Below, piece by piece: positions 20,298-30,686 of a stretch of 64,000 bases of DNA. This DNA is from Mycoplasmataceae bacterium. GTDB taxonomy: Bacteria; Bacillota_I; Bacilli_A; Mycoplasmatales; Mycoplasmoidaceae. The first letter of the stretch is position 1, and each line of letters opens with the position of its first letter. Position numbers and translations under genes: made by a program. The notes beneath the pieces are model-generated. The model worked only from the letters and a program-made list of their open reading frames with translations, did no database searches and was not told the DNA's origin. Location of the stretch: positions 124,001-188,000 of the forward strand of contig JAISBY010000010.1 of the NCBI GenBank assembly GCA_031265955.1, written 5' to 3'.

Positions 20298-22231
20298 TGC
20301 CAACAATAAAATTAGATGAAGGTAAATCTGTTAGAGTGGAAGAGCCTAAACATGCAACCAATGTAGCGTTAGACGATTCAAACGTTTTACCAGAAGAAAT
20401 TACTAAAACACGTAGACGTTTTGCAATATTTTTTCATTTGATTACTCTAGTAATTATCAGTATGTTTGTGGCGAGAGTGCCATTTATTGGTAGTTATCCT
20501 GATTCCTACATTTTCGAATTTATCTTTGGTAATCTAAAATATGCAGTGTACGCCATTGTTATTACATGATTAATTTTTAAACTATTTCGTTTTAAGATTG
20601 TTCGAATTTTTAAAACGAAACGGTTTATCTTAGGAACTATTCTATGTATGATTGGATTGATATTAACATTAGCAATTGCTCAAAAGTACTTGTTAGTTAA
20701 TTCTGATGTAAACTTAGAAACTTATATGACTGGTTTTACCAATTGAGCTAACAGTAAAGACGCTCAAGTTTACAACCCCTTCATGCCTACTATTTGGGCA
20801 GGAAGACCGTATTTGGACGCTGGTATTATCGGGACGTTACTAGTGGTAGCTTGGCAATATGTCGCAGCTGTATTGTTATCAATCGTAGCATTATTATTGA
20901 TTACAATTGGTGTTATCATTTTTATAAATCGTCGTAATAATAAAGCTGTAGCACTCGTAAAGAAGTGATTAATTAATTTATTGGGCGGGAGTGTTTATAA
21001 AAATAGTTATGATGAACTTTCTGGTGATAAAAATGATACTAAACCAGTTATTCATAAAAACATTGAAATTCAGCAAGAAGCCGATAAATTAGAACAATTG
21101 ACACCACCAATCAGCTTCTTAACAGATACAGGTATTGATAACTACTTTGAAAATAAAAGTCGTGCGGAAAAATATCAACAGACTCTTACGAAATTTATTC
21201 GTAAATTAAGTTTAGATGCAGCATATCGTGATACCGTAATCATGCCACAATATACCGAAATTAATTTTGAAGTTGCATCCAAGTCGCAAATTGACGATAT
21301 TTTAAAGGCACAATCAGAATTGTTGCACGTATTACAAGTTGAGGCCTTCAACATTTCTTTTAAAGGGAATATCGTGATGTTTGAAATTCCAAATAAAAAA
21401 GTTTCAAAAATATCAATGCGCCAAATTTTTAATTCCATGGCTTCCATTCAAAACGACGAGGCAATTGCTGGAATGGGTTTTGATAATGCGCCATTATTGA
21501 TTGATATTAATAAACATTCAAATATGATGATCATCGGACGAAGAGGTAGTGGTGCGGCAATGCTGTTAACAACAATGTTAATATCGCTCGCTTATTTAAA
21601 TTCACCTAAATCATTGGAAATGACAATATTAAGTCCGCTAGGCGATCGTTCTTTGAAGTATTTTGATAGTCTACCACACATGCAGTATCCGTTGATAACT
21701 GATTTAGAAGAATGTTTAATTAAATTACATGACTTACTAAAACAAATTGAAGAACGTGAAACTAAATTCAAGGATGCTGGAGCTAAAACATTAGAAGAAT
21801 TTAATAAATATCAAAGTACTGAATCATCTAGATTCAAAACATCAATTTTAGCAATTTCTTCTTTTGATCATCTACTAAAAAATAGTTTACAAAATATTCA
21901 ACTTCTACACGAAATTTTAACTCGTGGTCCAAGCGTAGGCATAAGAACTATTCTATTATCTATTAATGTTAATAACGAAACTATTGAACCAAAGATTTTC
22001 GATGTAATATCAGCACGTTTTATCTTGCGTTTGGAATCAGAACATGAGTCATTAAAATTATTTGATAATTACCGCGGCATTCAATTAAGCGGCAATGGTG
22101 ATGGTTATTATTTTGATGTAAAAAGTAATAAGAAAAATCGTTTCCAAACTTGCTATTTAAATGTAAATGAACTAATGGAAACTATTAAAATTATTAAAAC
22201 TTTTTATTCTACTAAAGATCGATCTAATTAG
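20297..22231 (+). CDS. FtsK/SpoIIIE-like protein with lost Walker motifs
   Basis: A 644-residue protein with about four N-terminal membrane helices (near residues 43-63, 80-97, 113-131, 188-213) and a C-terminal RecA-like domain aligning with FtsK/SpoIIIE (SNMMIIGRRGSGAAM; GPSVGIRTILLSI; GNGDGYYF). Walker A lacks the Lys (GRRGSGAAM instead of GTTGSGKS) and Walker B lacks DE (ILAISSFDHLL instead of VDEFADL). DNA pumping by ATP hydrolysis is thus unlikely. The gamma domain is also absent. The start overlaps the RNase J2-like stop. It may keep a structural role at the division site. Confidence 0.75.
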
Positions 22232-22234
22232 TTA

Positions 22235-23608
22235 TTAAACCATTTTCTTAGGGTCAACTAATTTATCAAAGTCAGCTTCTTTTACTAAATGTAATAATTG
22301 TGCTGCCTTTTTTAGGGTGGTATTGTGTTTTAAAGCGTATTTAGCAATCTCTGAGGATTTTTCATAACCGATATGATCGAGTAATGCTGTAACTAACATT
22401 AGCGAGTTCTGGACATAATGACTCATACGTTCATGGTTGATAACAATGCCGCTAACGCAACGAACATCAAAAGAATGTATCATTTCTGAAAATAAAGTAA
22501 CTGATTGGATGAAGTTCTGCATTAAGATTGTACCAAAGGTATTTAATTCAAAGTTACCTTGACTTGCCAAAAATGTGATAGTTGTATCGTGACCCATAAC
22601 TTGTCCACAAATCATCGCCATACCTTCACATTGCGTTGGATTTACTTTTCCTGGCATGATGGAACTTCCTGGTTCGTTTTCAGGAATGGAAATTTCTCCG
22701 AAGCCACTACGTGGACCACTTGCGAGAAAACGAACATCTTGAGCTATTTTATAAACATTGGTAGCCATGGCTTTAATAGCGCCGTGTAGATAAACAAAAT
22801 TATCTTTACTCCAAGTGCCATGAAATTTATTTGGAGTAACTTTGTATTCGTTTGATTTTAATATCTTATTTAAAAAAGCGACACAATAGGTGTCGTAATT
22901 TTTAGGCGCACTATAGCCAGTTCCTACTGCTGTACCACCCATATTAATTTGAAACATTGACTCTAATGCTTGAGTAATCATTTTTCTTGTATTTTGTAAG
23001 GCATACATTCAAGCACCAACTTCTTGACCGAAAGTAATTGGCAAAGCATCCTGGATGTGAGTTCTACCCATTTTAATTACATTCGCACCTTTTTCTTGTA
23101 ATTTTTTACAAGACATAATTAATCCATCAACTGCTGGTAGTAATTTGTGTCTTACTAAATAAACGGCAGTAATATTCATTGCAGTCGGATAAACATCGTT
23201 TGTACTTTGCGACATATTACAATGATCGTTAGGATGCACTAGATTCTTTTTAGCTAACTCATTAGCACGGTGTGCAATAACTTCGTTAACGTTCATATTA
23301 GTTTGTGTGCCACTACCCGCTTGATAAGCCCGAGTTGGGAAATGATCATTTAATTTACCAGACATAATTTCTTCGCAAACTTTACAAATTAGGTCAGCAC
23401 GTTGTTTGTCTAATTTTTTACATTTTTCATTCGCCCTAGCTGCAGCTCATTTAACAGCAGCTGTAGCATAAATTAAATCCATTGAAACTATTTCTTTGCC
23501 AATATTAAAATTTGACAAGCTTCTTTGAGTTTGAGAACGTCAATATTTGTCAATCGGGACCTCCATTACACCTAATGAGTCTCGCTCGATTCTTGTTTTT
23601 TGTTTCAT
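22235..23608 (-). CDS. fumC: Fumarate hydratase class II
   Basis: A 457-residue class II fumarase, interconverting fumarate and malate. The N-terminal ERDSLGVMEVPIDKYWRSQTQRS favours fumarase over aspartate ammonia-lyase. SGTQTNMNVNEVIAHRA, TAVGTG and the superfamily signature GSSIMPGKVNP with the catalytic Ser are intact. The start at ATG 23608 has AGGAAAA just upstream. Other citric-acid-cycle genes are not visible here and most Mollicutes lack the cycle, so the role may be fumarate/malate salvage or NAD recycling. It is convergent with the ftsK-like gene, three bases apart. Confidence 0.88.
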
Positions 23609-23746
23609 AGTTATTTTCCTAGTGATATATGTTTTCATATATTTTAGTCCTAATATGTATAATTAACAACTATTTTTTGGTAATGAAATTCTTCCCTTTA
23701 TCACTAGAAAATAGTATTAAGCTATAAAACAAGGAAGTAAAATAAA

Positions 23747-24016
23747 ATGGCAATAAGTAAAGCGTTCAAACAAAGTCTAGTAAAAGAATTTGGTGGTGCA
23801 GAGAAAAATACTGGTTCTACTGAAGTTCAAATTGCAATTCTCACTGCTGAGATTAATGCAATAACTGCACATGTGTCTACAAATCAAAAAGATTTTTCGA
23901 CTAAACGTGGTTTATTCAAGAAAGTTTCACAAAGACGTTCGTTGTTAAATTATCTTGAAAGAACTGATATTGAAAAATATCGTGCGTTGGTTAAAAAACT
24001 AGAAATTCGTAAATAA
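23747..24016 (+). CDS. rpsO: 30S ribosomal protein S15
   Basis: An 89-residue protein, the standard S15 length, binding 16S rRNA in the platform of the small subunit. Typical sequences are [28 protein letters not shown] and [17 protein letters not shown] lies eight bases before the ATG. It is monocistronic, bounded by fumC on the left (divergent) and a strong terminator on the right. Confidence 0.97.
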   Translation: MAISKAFKQSLVKEFGGAEKNTGSTEVQIAILTAEINAITAHVSTNQKDFSTKRGLFKKVSQRRSLLNYLERTDIEKYRALVKKLEIRK

Positions 24017-24020
24017 AACT

Positions 24021-24052
24021 AAAAAACGTAAAATTAATACTTTACGTTTTTT
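24021..24052 (+). terminator. Terminator after rpsO
   Basis: AAAAAACGTAAA pairs perfectly with TTTACGTTTTTT over loop ATTAATAC. Confidence 0.9.
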
Positions 24053-24088
24053 GACTTAGAAAGTTGTTTTTAAATTAGTGTGGGACAC

Positions 24089-24254
24089 TATAATACACTT
24101 GTTTATGAGAGAACAACTTAGCGATAGTATTTCTACGCACGCAACGCTATCAATTTTCCAAGCACAATAATCTAATACAAGTACCAAGCATTTGACACTT
24201 GTATTTTTTATTTTCTCATAAGACAAGTAATTATTAAATAAAAAGAGAGAAAAA
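24089..24254 (+). promoter_or_regulatory. Structured leader (attenuator candidate) of LRR gene 2
   Basis: TATAAT at 24089-24094 is followed by the leader from about 24101: GTTTATGAGAGA (24101-24112); a helix TAGCG/CGCTA or GATAG/CTATC around ACGCACGCAACG; AATAATCTAATACAAG (24166-24181); a terminator hairpin; TTTTTTATTTTCTCATAA (24204-24221); ATG at 24255. The same blocks precede LRR gene 1 on the other strand. TTATGAGAGAA pairs with TTTTCTCATAA (11 bp, one G-U), closing the whole structure; flanking ACTTGT/ACAAGT extends it. ACAAGT at 24177 and 24223 can compete for ACTTGT at 24197, which would allow alternative folds. Confidence 0.65.
24174..24214 (+). terminator. Terminator hairpin inside LRR2 leader
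   Basis: AATACAAGT pairs with ACTTGTATT over a 14-base loop and runs into TTTTTTATTTT, 41 bases upstream of the LRR2 start codon. The 3' arm and U-tract resemble those in the LRR1 leader. Confidence 0.75.
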
Positions 24255-25967
24255 ATGAAAAGACAAAAAAGAATAACAAAATATTTAGGTAAAGGTGATA
24301 AGTCATCGATCGTTTATCGCATGTGAAAACATCATCGACGTGCCGTCGCAGCATCTACAGCCGCTAGTTTAATAGCGATGGGAGGGGCTGGCGTAGGAAT
24401 TGGGTATGTAGTTTGACACAATAAAAATTCCAACCCAGATCCAATTCCTTCATCAACTGTTAATATTTATGGTAATTCATCTGCACAAGGGCAAAGTGGT
24501 ATAGTTGGCAGTGTGAAATTTAACGCTGTTACTAATACCGGGAGAGACATAACAATTGGAGCGGATTGATCCATTCAAGGTACTGACAATCAATATTTTA
24601 ACATTAGCGACGGAGTACTTAGCTGAGGAGTCGATGTTCCAGATAATAATTACCAATTATCAATTGGGTGTACTTACCAAACATTTGTGGCAAAAAGTGT
24701 TGACTTATCCGTAGACATTACCGCTGAACCTATCCCGATTGGCGGTACATATATTAAATTTAGTGCAGTTAGCGAATACTTTAATTGTGATTCAAGTACT
24801 AAAACGCTTAGTGGGTTTAAAACTGACCAAGATCCGATTTTCAATCAATGAATGTTAGGACACGGTTACAACGGAATTGACTTTTTTGATGACATTGCTA
24901 CTATCAATTCTACCTTCGCGGATTCAGTCAGTACAGGAATTAATGGTAGTATGCAATTTTTAAAATTTAATCATATAGCTGACTTGGGAGAAGAAGCGCA
25001 AGCTTTTCAGAATTGTGTCAGTTTAAAACAAGTTTATTTAGGCCACGGTAGTATTTCTGACAACAGAATATTACTTCCTGCTCACTGTTTTGATGGATGT
25101 AAAAATTTATACTATTTTGGTTTGGCAAATGACGCCAGAATAACTTCTATTGGTTTGGAAGCCTTTTCTCAATGTGCTAGTTTTACTAACCGCGAAATGT
25201 TTCACGTTAGCCAAGATAATTTAGGAAACATCGGAACTTGGGTTGATTCCTCTGACGGTAAAGGGTCATGAATTATGAAACCTGACGGATCAGGTTGTTT
25301 GGCCTGTATCGCTTTTGGTGAAATTGAAATAGACCAGCTTTCATCATTCGGAGATTCTGCTTTTGGAAATTGTGCAAGTATTAAAACTGTTAAGAGTTGA
25401 AATGTAAATAGTAGCTTAACATCCATTTCTTCCAATGCCTTCTATCAATGTAAAAATTTAGTTAACATTGAAGTTCCAAGTTTTGTTACTAGTATTGGTA
25501 ATTCAGCTTTTAGTAGTAGTGGGTTAACATCGTTATCCTTTGATTCCACCACTACAGCAGCATCATCTTTAACTGCAATAGGCAACCATGCTTTTGATGG
25601 TTGTACTAATTTAAAAAATATTAGTGTGCCTTCTACAGTAACCTCTATAGGGGAACAGACTTTTGGTTCTTGTTCAAATTTAAAATCATTTGAATTTTAT
25701 AAATATGCACAAGGTACGGTAGCCAATCTTAGTATAGGTGTGAATGCATTTTTAAATTGCATTAGTTTGCAATTAATTCAATTGGTTGATAAAACCGGAA
25801 CACTTTCATGTGATACCAATGCTTTTTCGGGTGCTGCTATAGATGGTACCATACGAGCTGATGGAAGTTATGATGGTAGTATGGCTGCAAACTTGATTAC
25901 AAATTACCTGCCAGGTACAGGACAACAAGTGTGATTTTTTCATACTAATTCATATTCGGCAACGTAA
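24255..25967 (+). CDS. BspA-like leucine-rich-repeat surface protein 2
   Basis: A 570-residue protein. A basic N-terminus is followed by one hydrophobic segment (AASLIAMGGAGVGIGYVVW, near residues 38-56) acting as signal or anchor, with no lipobox Cys. Residues about 65-160 are beta-rich with an Ig-like look. Then come LRR_5/BspA repeats (AFxxCxxLxxIxVPSxVTSIGxxAF). It is probably an exported adhesin exposed on the cell surface. Many TGA codons encode Trp. Only GAGAG precedes the ATG, a weak ribosome-binding site. It is related to LRR protein 1, but without the near-identical internal repeats. It ends five bases from the convergent lepA. Confidence 0.8.
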
Positions 25968-25971
25968 ATAA

Positions 25972-27768
25972 TTAATCTTCGCTTAGTAGTTTAATAAATA
26001 CATCTTGAGGTACAGAGACGTTACCAATTGCTTTTAATTTCTTTTTGCCTTCTTTTTGCTGCTCGAGTAATTTCTTTTTACGAGAAACATCCCCGCCATA
26101 ACATTTAGCTAAAACGTTTTTGTAAATGGCTTTAATTGTTTCCCGAGCAATAATCTTACCGCCAATCGCAGCTTGAATCGGCACTTCAAATTGTTGCTTT
26201 GGAATTAGTTCTTTTAATTTGGTGCAAAGTTTGTTAGCTTTAGCATAAGCAAAATCTTTGTGACTAATAAAAGACAATGCGTCCACCTTCATGTTGTTTA
26301 ACAAGATATCGACTTTAATTAGATTTTGAGGGCGATAATCTAATAGATCATAATCCATTGTGGCATAACCTCTGGAAATTGTTTTCAAATTATCAAAGAA
26401 GTTGTAAATGATTTCGCCTAATGGTATTTCATAACTCACTCGGTGTCTTTTACCATCTAAATATTCTAAATCTTTATAAATACCACGATGGTTTACACAA
26501 AGTTTCATAATGTCACCCAAATATTCTTCAGGAGTTACAATTGATAATTTTACAAAAGGTTCCTCAATTTGTTTCACATAAGCTCGATCAACTAATTTAG
26601 AAGGATTATCAATCATTTCACTAGTGTGATCAGTTTTAATAATCTTGTATTTAACGCTTGGTGTCGTCATGATTAAATCAATTTTATATTCTCTTGCAAT
26701 TCTTTCACGAATGACATCCATGTGTAACAAGCCTAGAAAACCACAACGAACACCATAACCTAATGCTTGTGATGTTTCGTATTCATATGTTAATGATGAA
26801 TCACTTAACGATATTTTTTGCATGGCATCTTTTAAAGCATCAAACTGAGCATTATCAATGGGGTATATACCGCAATATACCATCGGTAGTATTTTTTTAT
26901 ATCCCGGTAGTGGCTCGCTAGCTGGATGATCAAAATCAGTAACGGTATCACCGACACTAATATCGTGGGCTGTTTTAATAGAGGCAGCGAATCAACCGAC
27001 AAATCCACTTGCTAGTTTATCTTGGTTTACGATTTTCGGTGTGCGGACACCAACTTCGGCAACAATAAAATCTTTACCAGTGGACATCATTTTAATATGT
27101 TGTCCCACTTTCAAAACACCATTTTTAACTCTAATTAAACAAATTACCCCTTTATAAGAATCATAATAAGAGTCAAAAATTAATGCGGTAAGAGGAGCGT
27201 CATCATTTCCGACAGGTGGAGGGATATATTTAATAATGGCGTCCAAAACATCCTGCATATTTAATCCGGTTTTAGCCGAAACAATTGGAGCAACACTTGT
27301 ATCAATACCAATTAACTCTTCAACTTCATGCTTTGTTCGTTCAACATCTGCCGAAGGCAAATCAATTTTATTAATGGTGGGAATAATCTCTAAGTTATTC
27401 TCTAAGGCTAAATAAACATTAGAAAGAGTTTGTGCTTCCACTCCTTGAGTAGCGTCCACTACTAAAAGTGCGCCTTCACATGCTGCTAGACTTCTAGATA
27501 CTTCATAAGTAAAGTCAATATGCCCTGGTGTATCAATTAAATGAAGCACATATTCTTGGTTATCTTTACTTTTATAGTGGAGTTGCACCGCATTTAATTT
27601 AATCGTGATACCACGTTCACGTTCTAAATCCATGCTGTCTAATATTTGATCTTGCATTTCACGTTGACTAACAGCATTAGTCATTTCAATGATGCGATCA
27701 CTTAATGTAGATTTCCCGTGATCAATGTGGGCGATGATGCTAAAATTTCTAATGTTAGATTTATTCAC
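25972..27768 (-). CDS. lepA: Elongation factor 4 (LepA), ribosome back-translocase GTPase
   Basis: A 598-residue protein, full length for LepA. G1 [10 protein letters not shown]2 RERGITIK, G3 DTPGHIDF and G4 NKIDLP are present, followed by the LepA-specific C-terminal domain ([26 protein letters not shown] in part). It remodels stalled or pre-translocation ribosomes. The start is GTG 27768, six bases after TATAAT on the minus strand, so the mRNA is probably leaderless. TGA encodes Trp once in the domain linker near 26989. Confidence 0.95.
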
Positions 27769-27780
27769 AAAGCCATTATA
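27769..27780 (-). promoter_or_regulatory. Leaderless promoter of lepA
   Basis: TATAAT (27780 to 27775, minus strand), GGCTTT, then GTG. It has the same spacing as the GH1 GTG start. Confidence 0.55.
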
Positions 27781-27796
27781 TTATTAATTCCTATTG

Positions 27797-27802
27797 TATA
27801 AT
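27797..27802 (+). promoter_or_regulatory. -10 element of membrane protein / ppa operon
   Basis: TATAAT 37 bases before ATG 27840. An ATG overlapping this box at 27801 is excluded as the start because the predicted transcript begins after it. Confidence 0.5.
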
Positions 27803-27839
27803 GTTAGTCGCGTATAAAATAAGAAGAAAAATTGATTTT

Positions 27840-28412
27840 ATGGAAGATAACAAAGCTGCAAATACAACACCCGTTGGCGAAACTAAAGAACATTCCTTAA
27901 CTAGACAATTAAAACATGAATTAGGAATAATCAAAACAACCATAGCATCAAACGATTCAGATTCCAAGATATCAGCAATTTTTGCTTTTATTGCATCTGG
28001 ATTATGAATTTTGTCTGCGATTCTTGCAAATTTTAGTAGCTCTGGTAAGGGATTAGCAGTTTCTACATTAATGATTTCTCTTGTTGTGCTTGGCTTTGTT
28101 TGATTTTCTTGAAAGAAAAGCGCACTAACTCATAATGAATTTAAACATAAAAAATTAATTTGAAGGTTTATGTTCGTAGCTTTCATTGTTGTTATATGCG
28201 CAATAGTCATCAACATTACCCACATTACAGTTGCTTATAAATCAGGTACCGCTTCTTCTGGCATTGTTGTTCTGAGAGCTTTAACTTGAGTATTTGCTAT
28301 TATTGGTGTTGGTTTTGTTGGGACTAGTGGAGTTCTTTTAATAGTTTTCGGACGTTCAGGTCACGTTAAAAATTCATCCGAACATTCTGCAAATAATAAT
28401 GAAAGGAATTAA
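27840..28412 (+). CDS. Four-helix membrane protein, unknown
   Basis: A 190-residue protein with a polar N-terminus of about 40 residues and four hydrophobic segments (about 45-63, 71-89, 106-130, 145-170), ending in a Ser/Asn-rich tail. I do not recognise a family. It is the first gene of an operon with inorganic pyrophosphatase: its last codons contain the AAAGGA ribosome-binding site of ppa, and its TAA overlaps a possible ATG of ppa. Confidence 0.65.
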
Positions 28413-28417
28413 TGAAA

Positions 28418-28972
28418 ATGAATAATCAATTACTACTTGATGTCACGATTGAAATCCCAAAGGATTCAAAAGTGAAGTATGAGTTTGATCGTAAAACTCA
28501 ACAAATAAAAGTCGACCGTATCCTTTATGGCGCCAATACATATCCACAAAACTATGGTTTCATACCAGAAGCTTTAGATTGAGATGGTGATGAATTAGAC
28601 GTATTGGTATATGCCCAACAATCATTTAATCCTGGAACCATTATTCCCACACGTATTCTTGGTGCCATGGAAATGATTGACGACGGGGAGACTGATACTA
28701 AATTAATCGGAGTAATCGCTGTTGATCCAAGATTTAGTGGAAAAACATCGCTTAAAGATTTACCAGAACATTCTTTAAAAGAAATTAAGAATTTTTTTGA
28801 AACTTATAAACTATTACAAAACAAAAAAGTGATGGTAAAAGGTTTCAAAGATGCTAACTGGGCAACCAAAGAATATAAAGAATGTGTCAACATGATGAAG
28901 AAATATGGTAAACTACCAAAGGATACTTTCGTTAAGAAAATGAAAAAGGAACATCCGGAAAAATACAAATAA
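28418..28972 (+). CDS. ppa: Inorganic pyrophosphatase, family I
   Basis: A 184-residue soluble enzyme hydrolysing pyrophosphate, pulling biosynthetic reactions forward. Signature [11 protein letters not shown] (near residues 48-58), [15 protein letters not shown] and VDPRF are typical of family I. ATG 28418 is preferred because AAAGGA lies nine bases upstream; an in-frame ATG at 28412 is only three bases from it. Two bases separate its stop from the next gene. Confidence 0.95.
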
Positions 28973-28974
28973 TT

Positions 28975-29268
28975 ATGCCTAATAACAATAACAAACACAC
29001 AACACCTGACGAAATTCGTGCAATGACTCCAGAACAATGGCAAGCATTTCGCAATGACTCATGACAAAAAAAACGAGAATTATATTCTAATCCAATCCCT
29101 GAATGATATTTAAAAGATCGTAATTCTTATGCTCAGTTTATGGATCGTTTAAATAAACGTAAACAATTCGTTGCTCAAGGCGGACCTTCGCAACAAAAAG
29201 GTAGTCTAACACGTAAAGTTGAATCTTTAGCAGGCGATGATGTTGATTCATTCGCCAACGATAAATAA
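28975..29268 (+). CDS. Small hydrophilic protein, unknown
   Basis: A 97-residue soluble protein with three in-frame TGA Trp codons. It is rich in Asn, Gln, Lys and Asp, with a helical central part (TPDEIRAMTPEQWQAFRND). There is no recognised domain. It starts two bases after the ppa stop and ends just before a terminator, so it is the last gene of that operon. Codon use resembles its neighbours. Confidence 0.6.
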
Positions 29269-29284
29269 TCAGGTTAGAGATTAT

Positions 29285-29932
29285 TTATAAATTTTTTAAA
29301 AAGTCGAATACGACTTTTTTATTTGTCTGTTTCATTAGAAAAGAACCAATTACATAATGATCAACAAATTCCTTAGTTAATCGCATCACATCAAAATTGA
29401 CGCCACCATCTAATTGAATTATTAGTCTAGGATTAAGTTCGGTTTTAATTTTTTTTACTTTTTTTAAATTATCCATGACTTCAGGCATGAAAGATTGCCC
29501 ACCTTTGCCAGGAACAACACTCATAACAGAAACATAGTCACATGCTTTTAATAAATTAATATATTGATTGGCATCAATATTAGTTTTTAAAGCAATTCCG
29601 TATTTGACGCCATGAGTTTTTAAAATTTGGAAAGCTTGTTCGCAAATACTGTTATCCACAATTTCAGGGTGAAATGTGCAAGCATTCATCGGAAATTTGA
29701 CAAATTCATTAATTCATTTGACTGGATCTTGCACCATCATATGAACATTACTTAACATACCGTGTGCGTGGATATTAAGTAATGTTTGTGGGCCAAAAGC
29801 CGTATTAGGAACAAAAATACCATCCATCACATCGTAATGAATATAAATGGCTCCTGCGCTTTTGACTTCTTGAAGCTGTGAATTCAATTGTTTTAAATCA
29901 AATGCTAATAACGAAGGTTCAATTGATTTCAT
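29285..29932 (-). CDS. rpe: Ribulose-phosphate 3-epimerase
   Basis: A 215-residue TIM-barrel enzyme of the pentose phosphate pathway, interconverting ribulose-5-P and xylulose-5-P. Characteristic segments are PSLLAFD, HYDVMDGIFVPN, VHMMV, CTFHPE (family CTFHxE), VMSVVPGKGGQSF and QLDGGVN, with metal ligands His, Asp, His and Asp in place. One TGA (29711) encodes Trp. The start overlaps the ktrA stop as TAATG, so the two are co-transcribed. Confidence 0.92.
29298..29320 (+). terminator. Terminator of ppa operon, embedded in rpe 3' end
   Basis: AAAAAGTCG pairs with CGACTTTTT over loop AATA, then more T. The hairpin is within the last codons of the convergent rpe gene, so the same bases are coding on one strand and a terminator on the other. 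Confidence 0.8.
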
Positions 29933-30615
29933 TATTTTTTGTCAATATTGACATCACGTACAAAAAATTTCAAAATGTTATTTATTTTAGTATCGTGGCA
30001 CATAAAAGTAACAACATCACCTAATTCAAACTTAGTATCATTGGTTGGTGGGAAGATTACATGTCCTTGACGCTGAATCATCATAATCGTCGCTCCATAT
30101 TTATTACGAATATTTAGTTCGGCTAATGTTTTGTTTAGGATAATTTTGTTATTAATCGTTACTTTGACTCAGCTAAAACCACTACCAATATTAACAATGT
30201 CAATACCGATATTAAATAACGCTTGGAAAGCAATTCGATCTGCAATTTCAATTTCAGGGATGACTACTCTTGAAATACCCATTGTTTTTAAAACTCGTTT
30301 ATGAACATTATTAATCGCTTTAGCAATGATGTCCTTCAATCCTAATTCTCTTAAGTTAGCACAAATCATTATGCTTGATTCGATATTGCTAACAGCAACA
30401 ATAATTGTTCCGACATTAGTAATTCCTGTTTCGGCGAGGGAATGAATATCACTCGCATCTGAAACGATTGCTAATTCATGAATTTTGCCAGCTTTTTGAA
30501 TTAGATTGGGATCTTTGTCAATTACCATGACATTCTTACCCATTTTATTTAATTGGCTAGCAACCTCTGCCCCAAATCGTCCTAAACCAATTACACAATA
30601 ATCATTTTTTGCCAT
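29932..30615 (-). CDS. ktrA: Potassium uptake regulatory subunit (KtrA/TrkA RCK protein)
   Basis: A 227-residue cytoplasmic protein with a RCK-N Rossmann domain (CVIGLGRFGAEVASQL, residues 7-22, binding NAD(H)/ATP) and a RCK-C domain (about residues 150-227). It gates the KtrB channel subunit encoded divergently at 30687. TATAAT on the minus strand (30648-30643) is the likely promoter. One TGA encodes Trp. A homologue of TrkA alone is possible, but the adjacent KtrB supports KtrA. Confidence 0.9.
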
Positions 30616-30642
30616 ATCTTTGCACTCTTATTAATTGTGTTA

Positions 30643-30674
30643 ATTATAACAATAAGGTTTAACAATACTATAAT
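30643..30674. promoter_or_regulatory. Back-to-back ktrA and ktrB promoters
   Basis: TATAAT on the minus strand at 30648-30643 serves ktrA (27 bases before its ATG). TATAAT on the plus strand at 30669-30674 serves ktrB (12 bases before its ATG). Confidence 0.5.
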
Positions 30675-30686
30675 TACCTTTCATAT

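Noticed and set aside
24097-24228. 17-bp imperfect inverted repeat as the ends of a miniature transposon
   Set aside because: No target duplication is seen, and the inner blocks match the LRR1 leader in order and position relative to a start codon, so a regulatory leader fits better.
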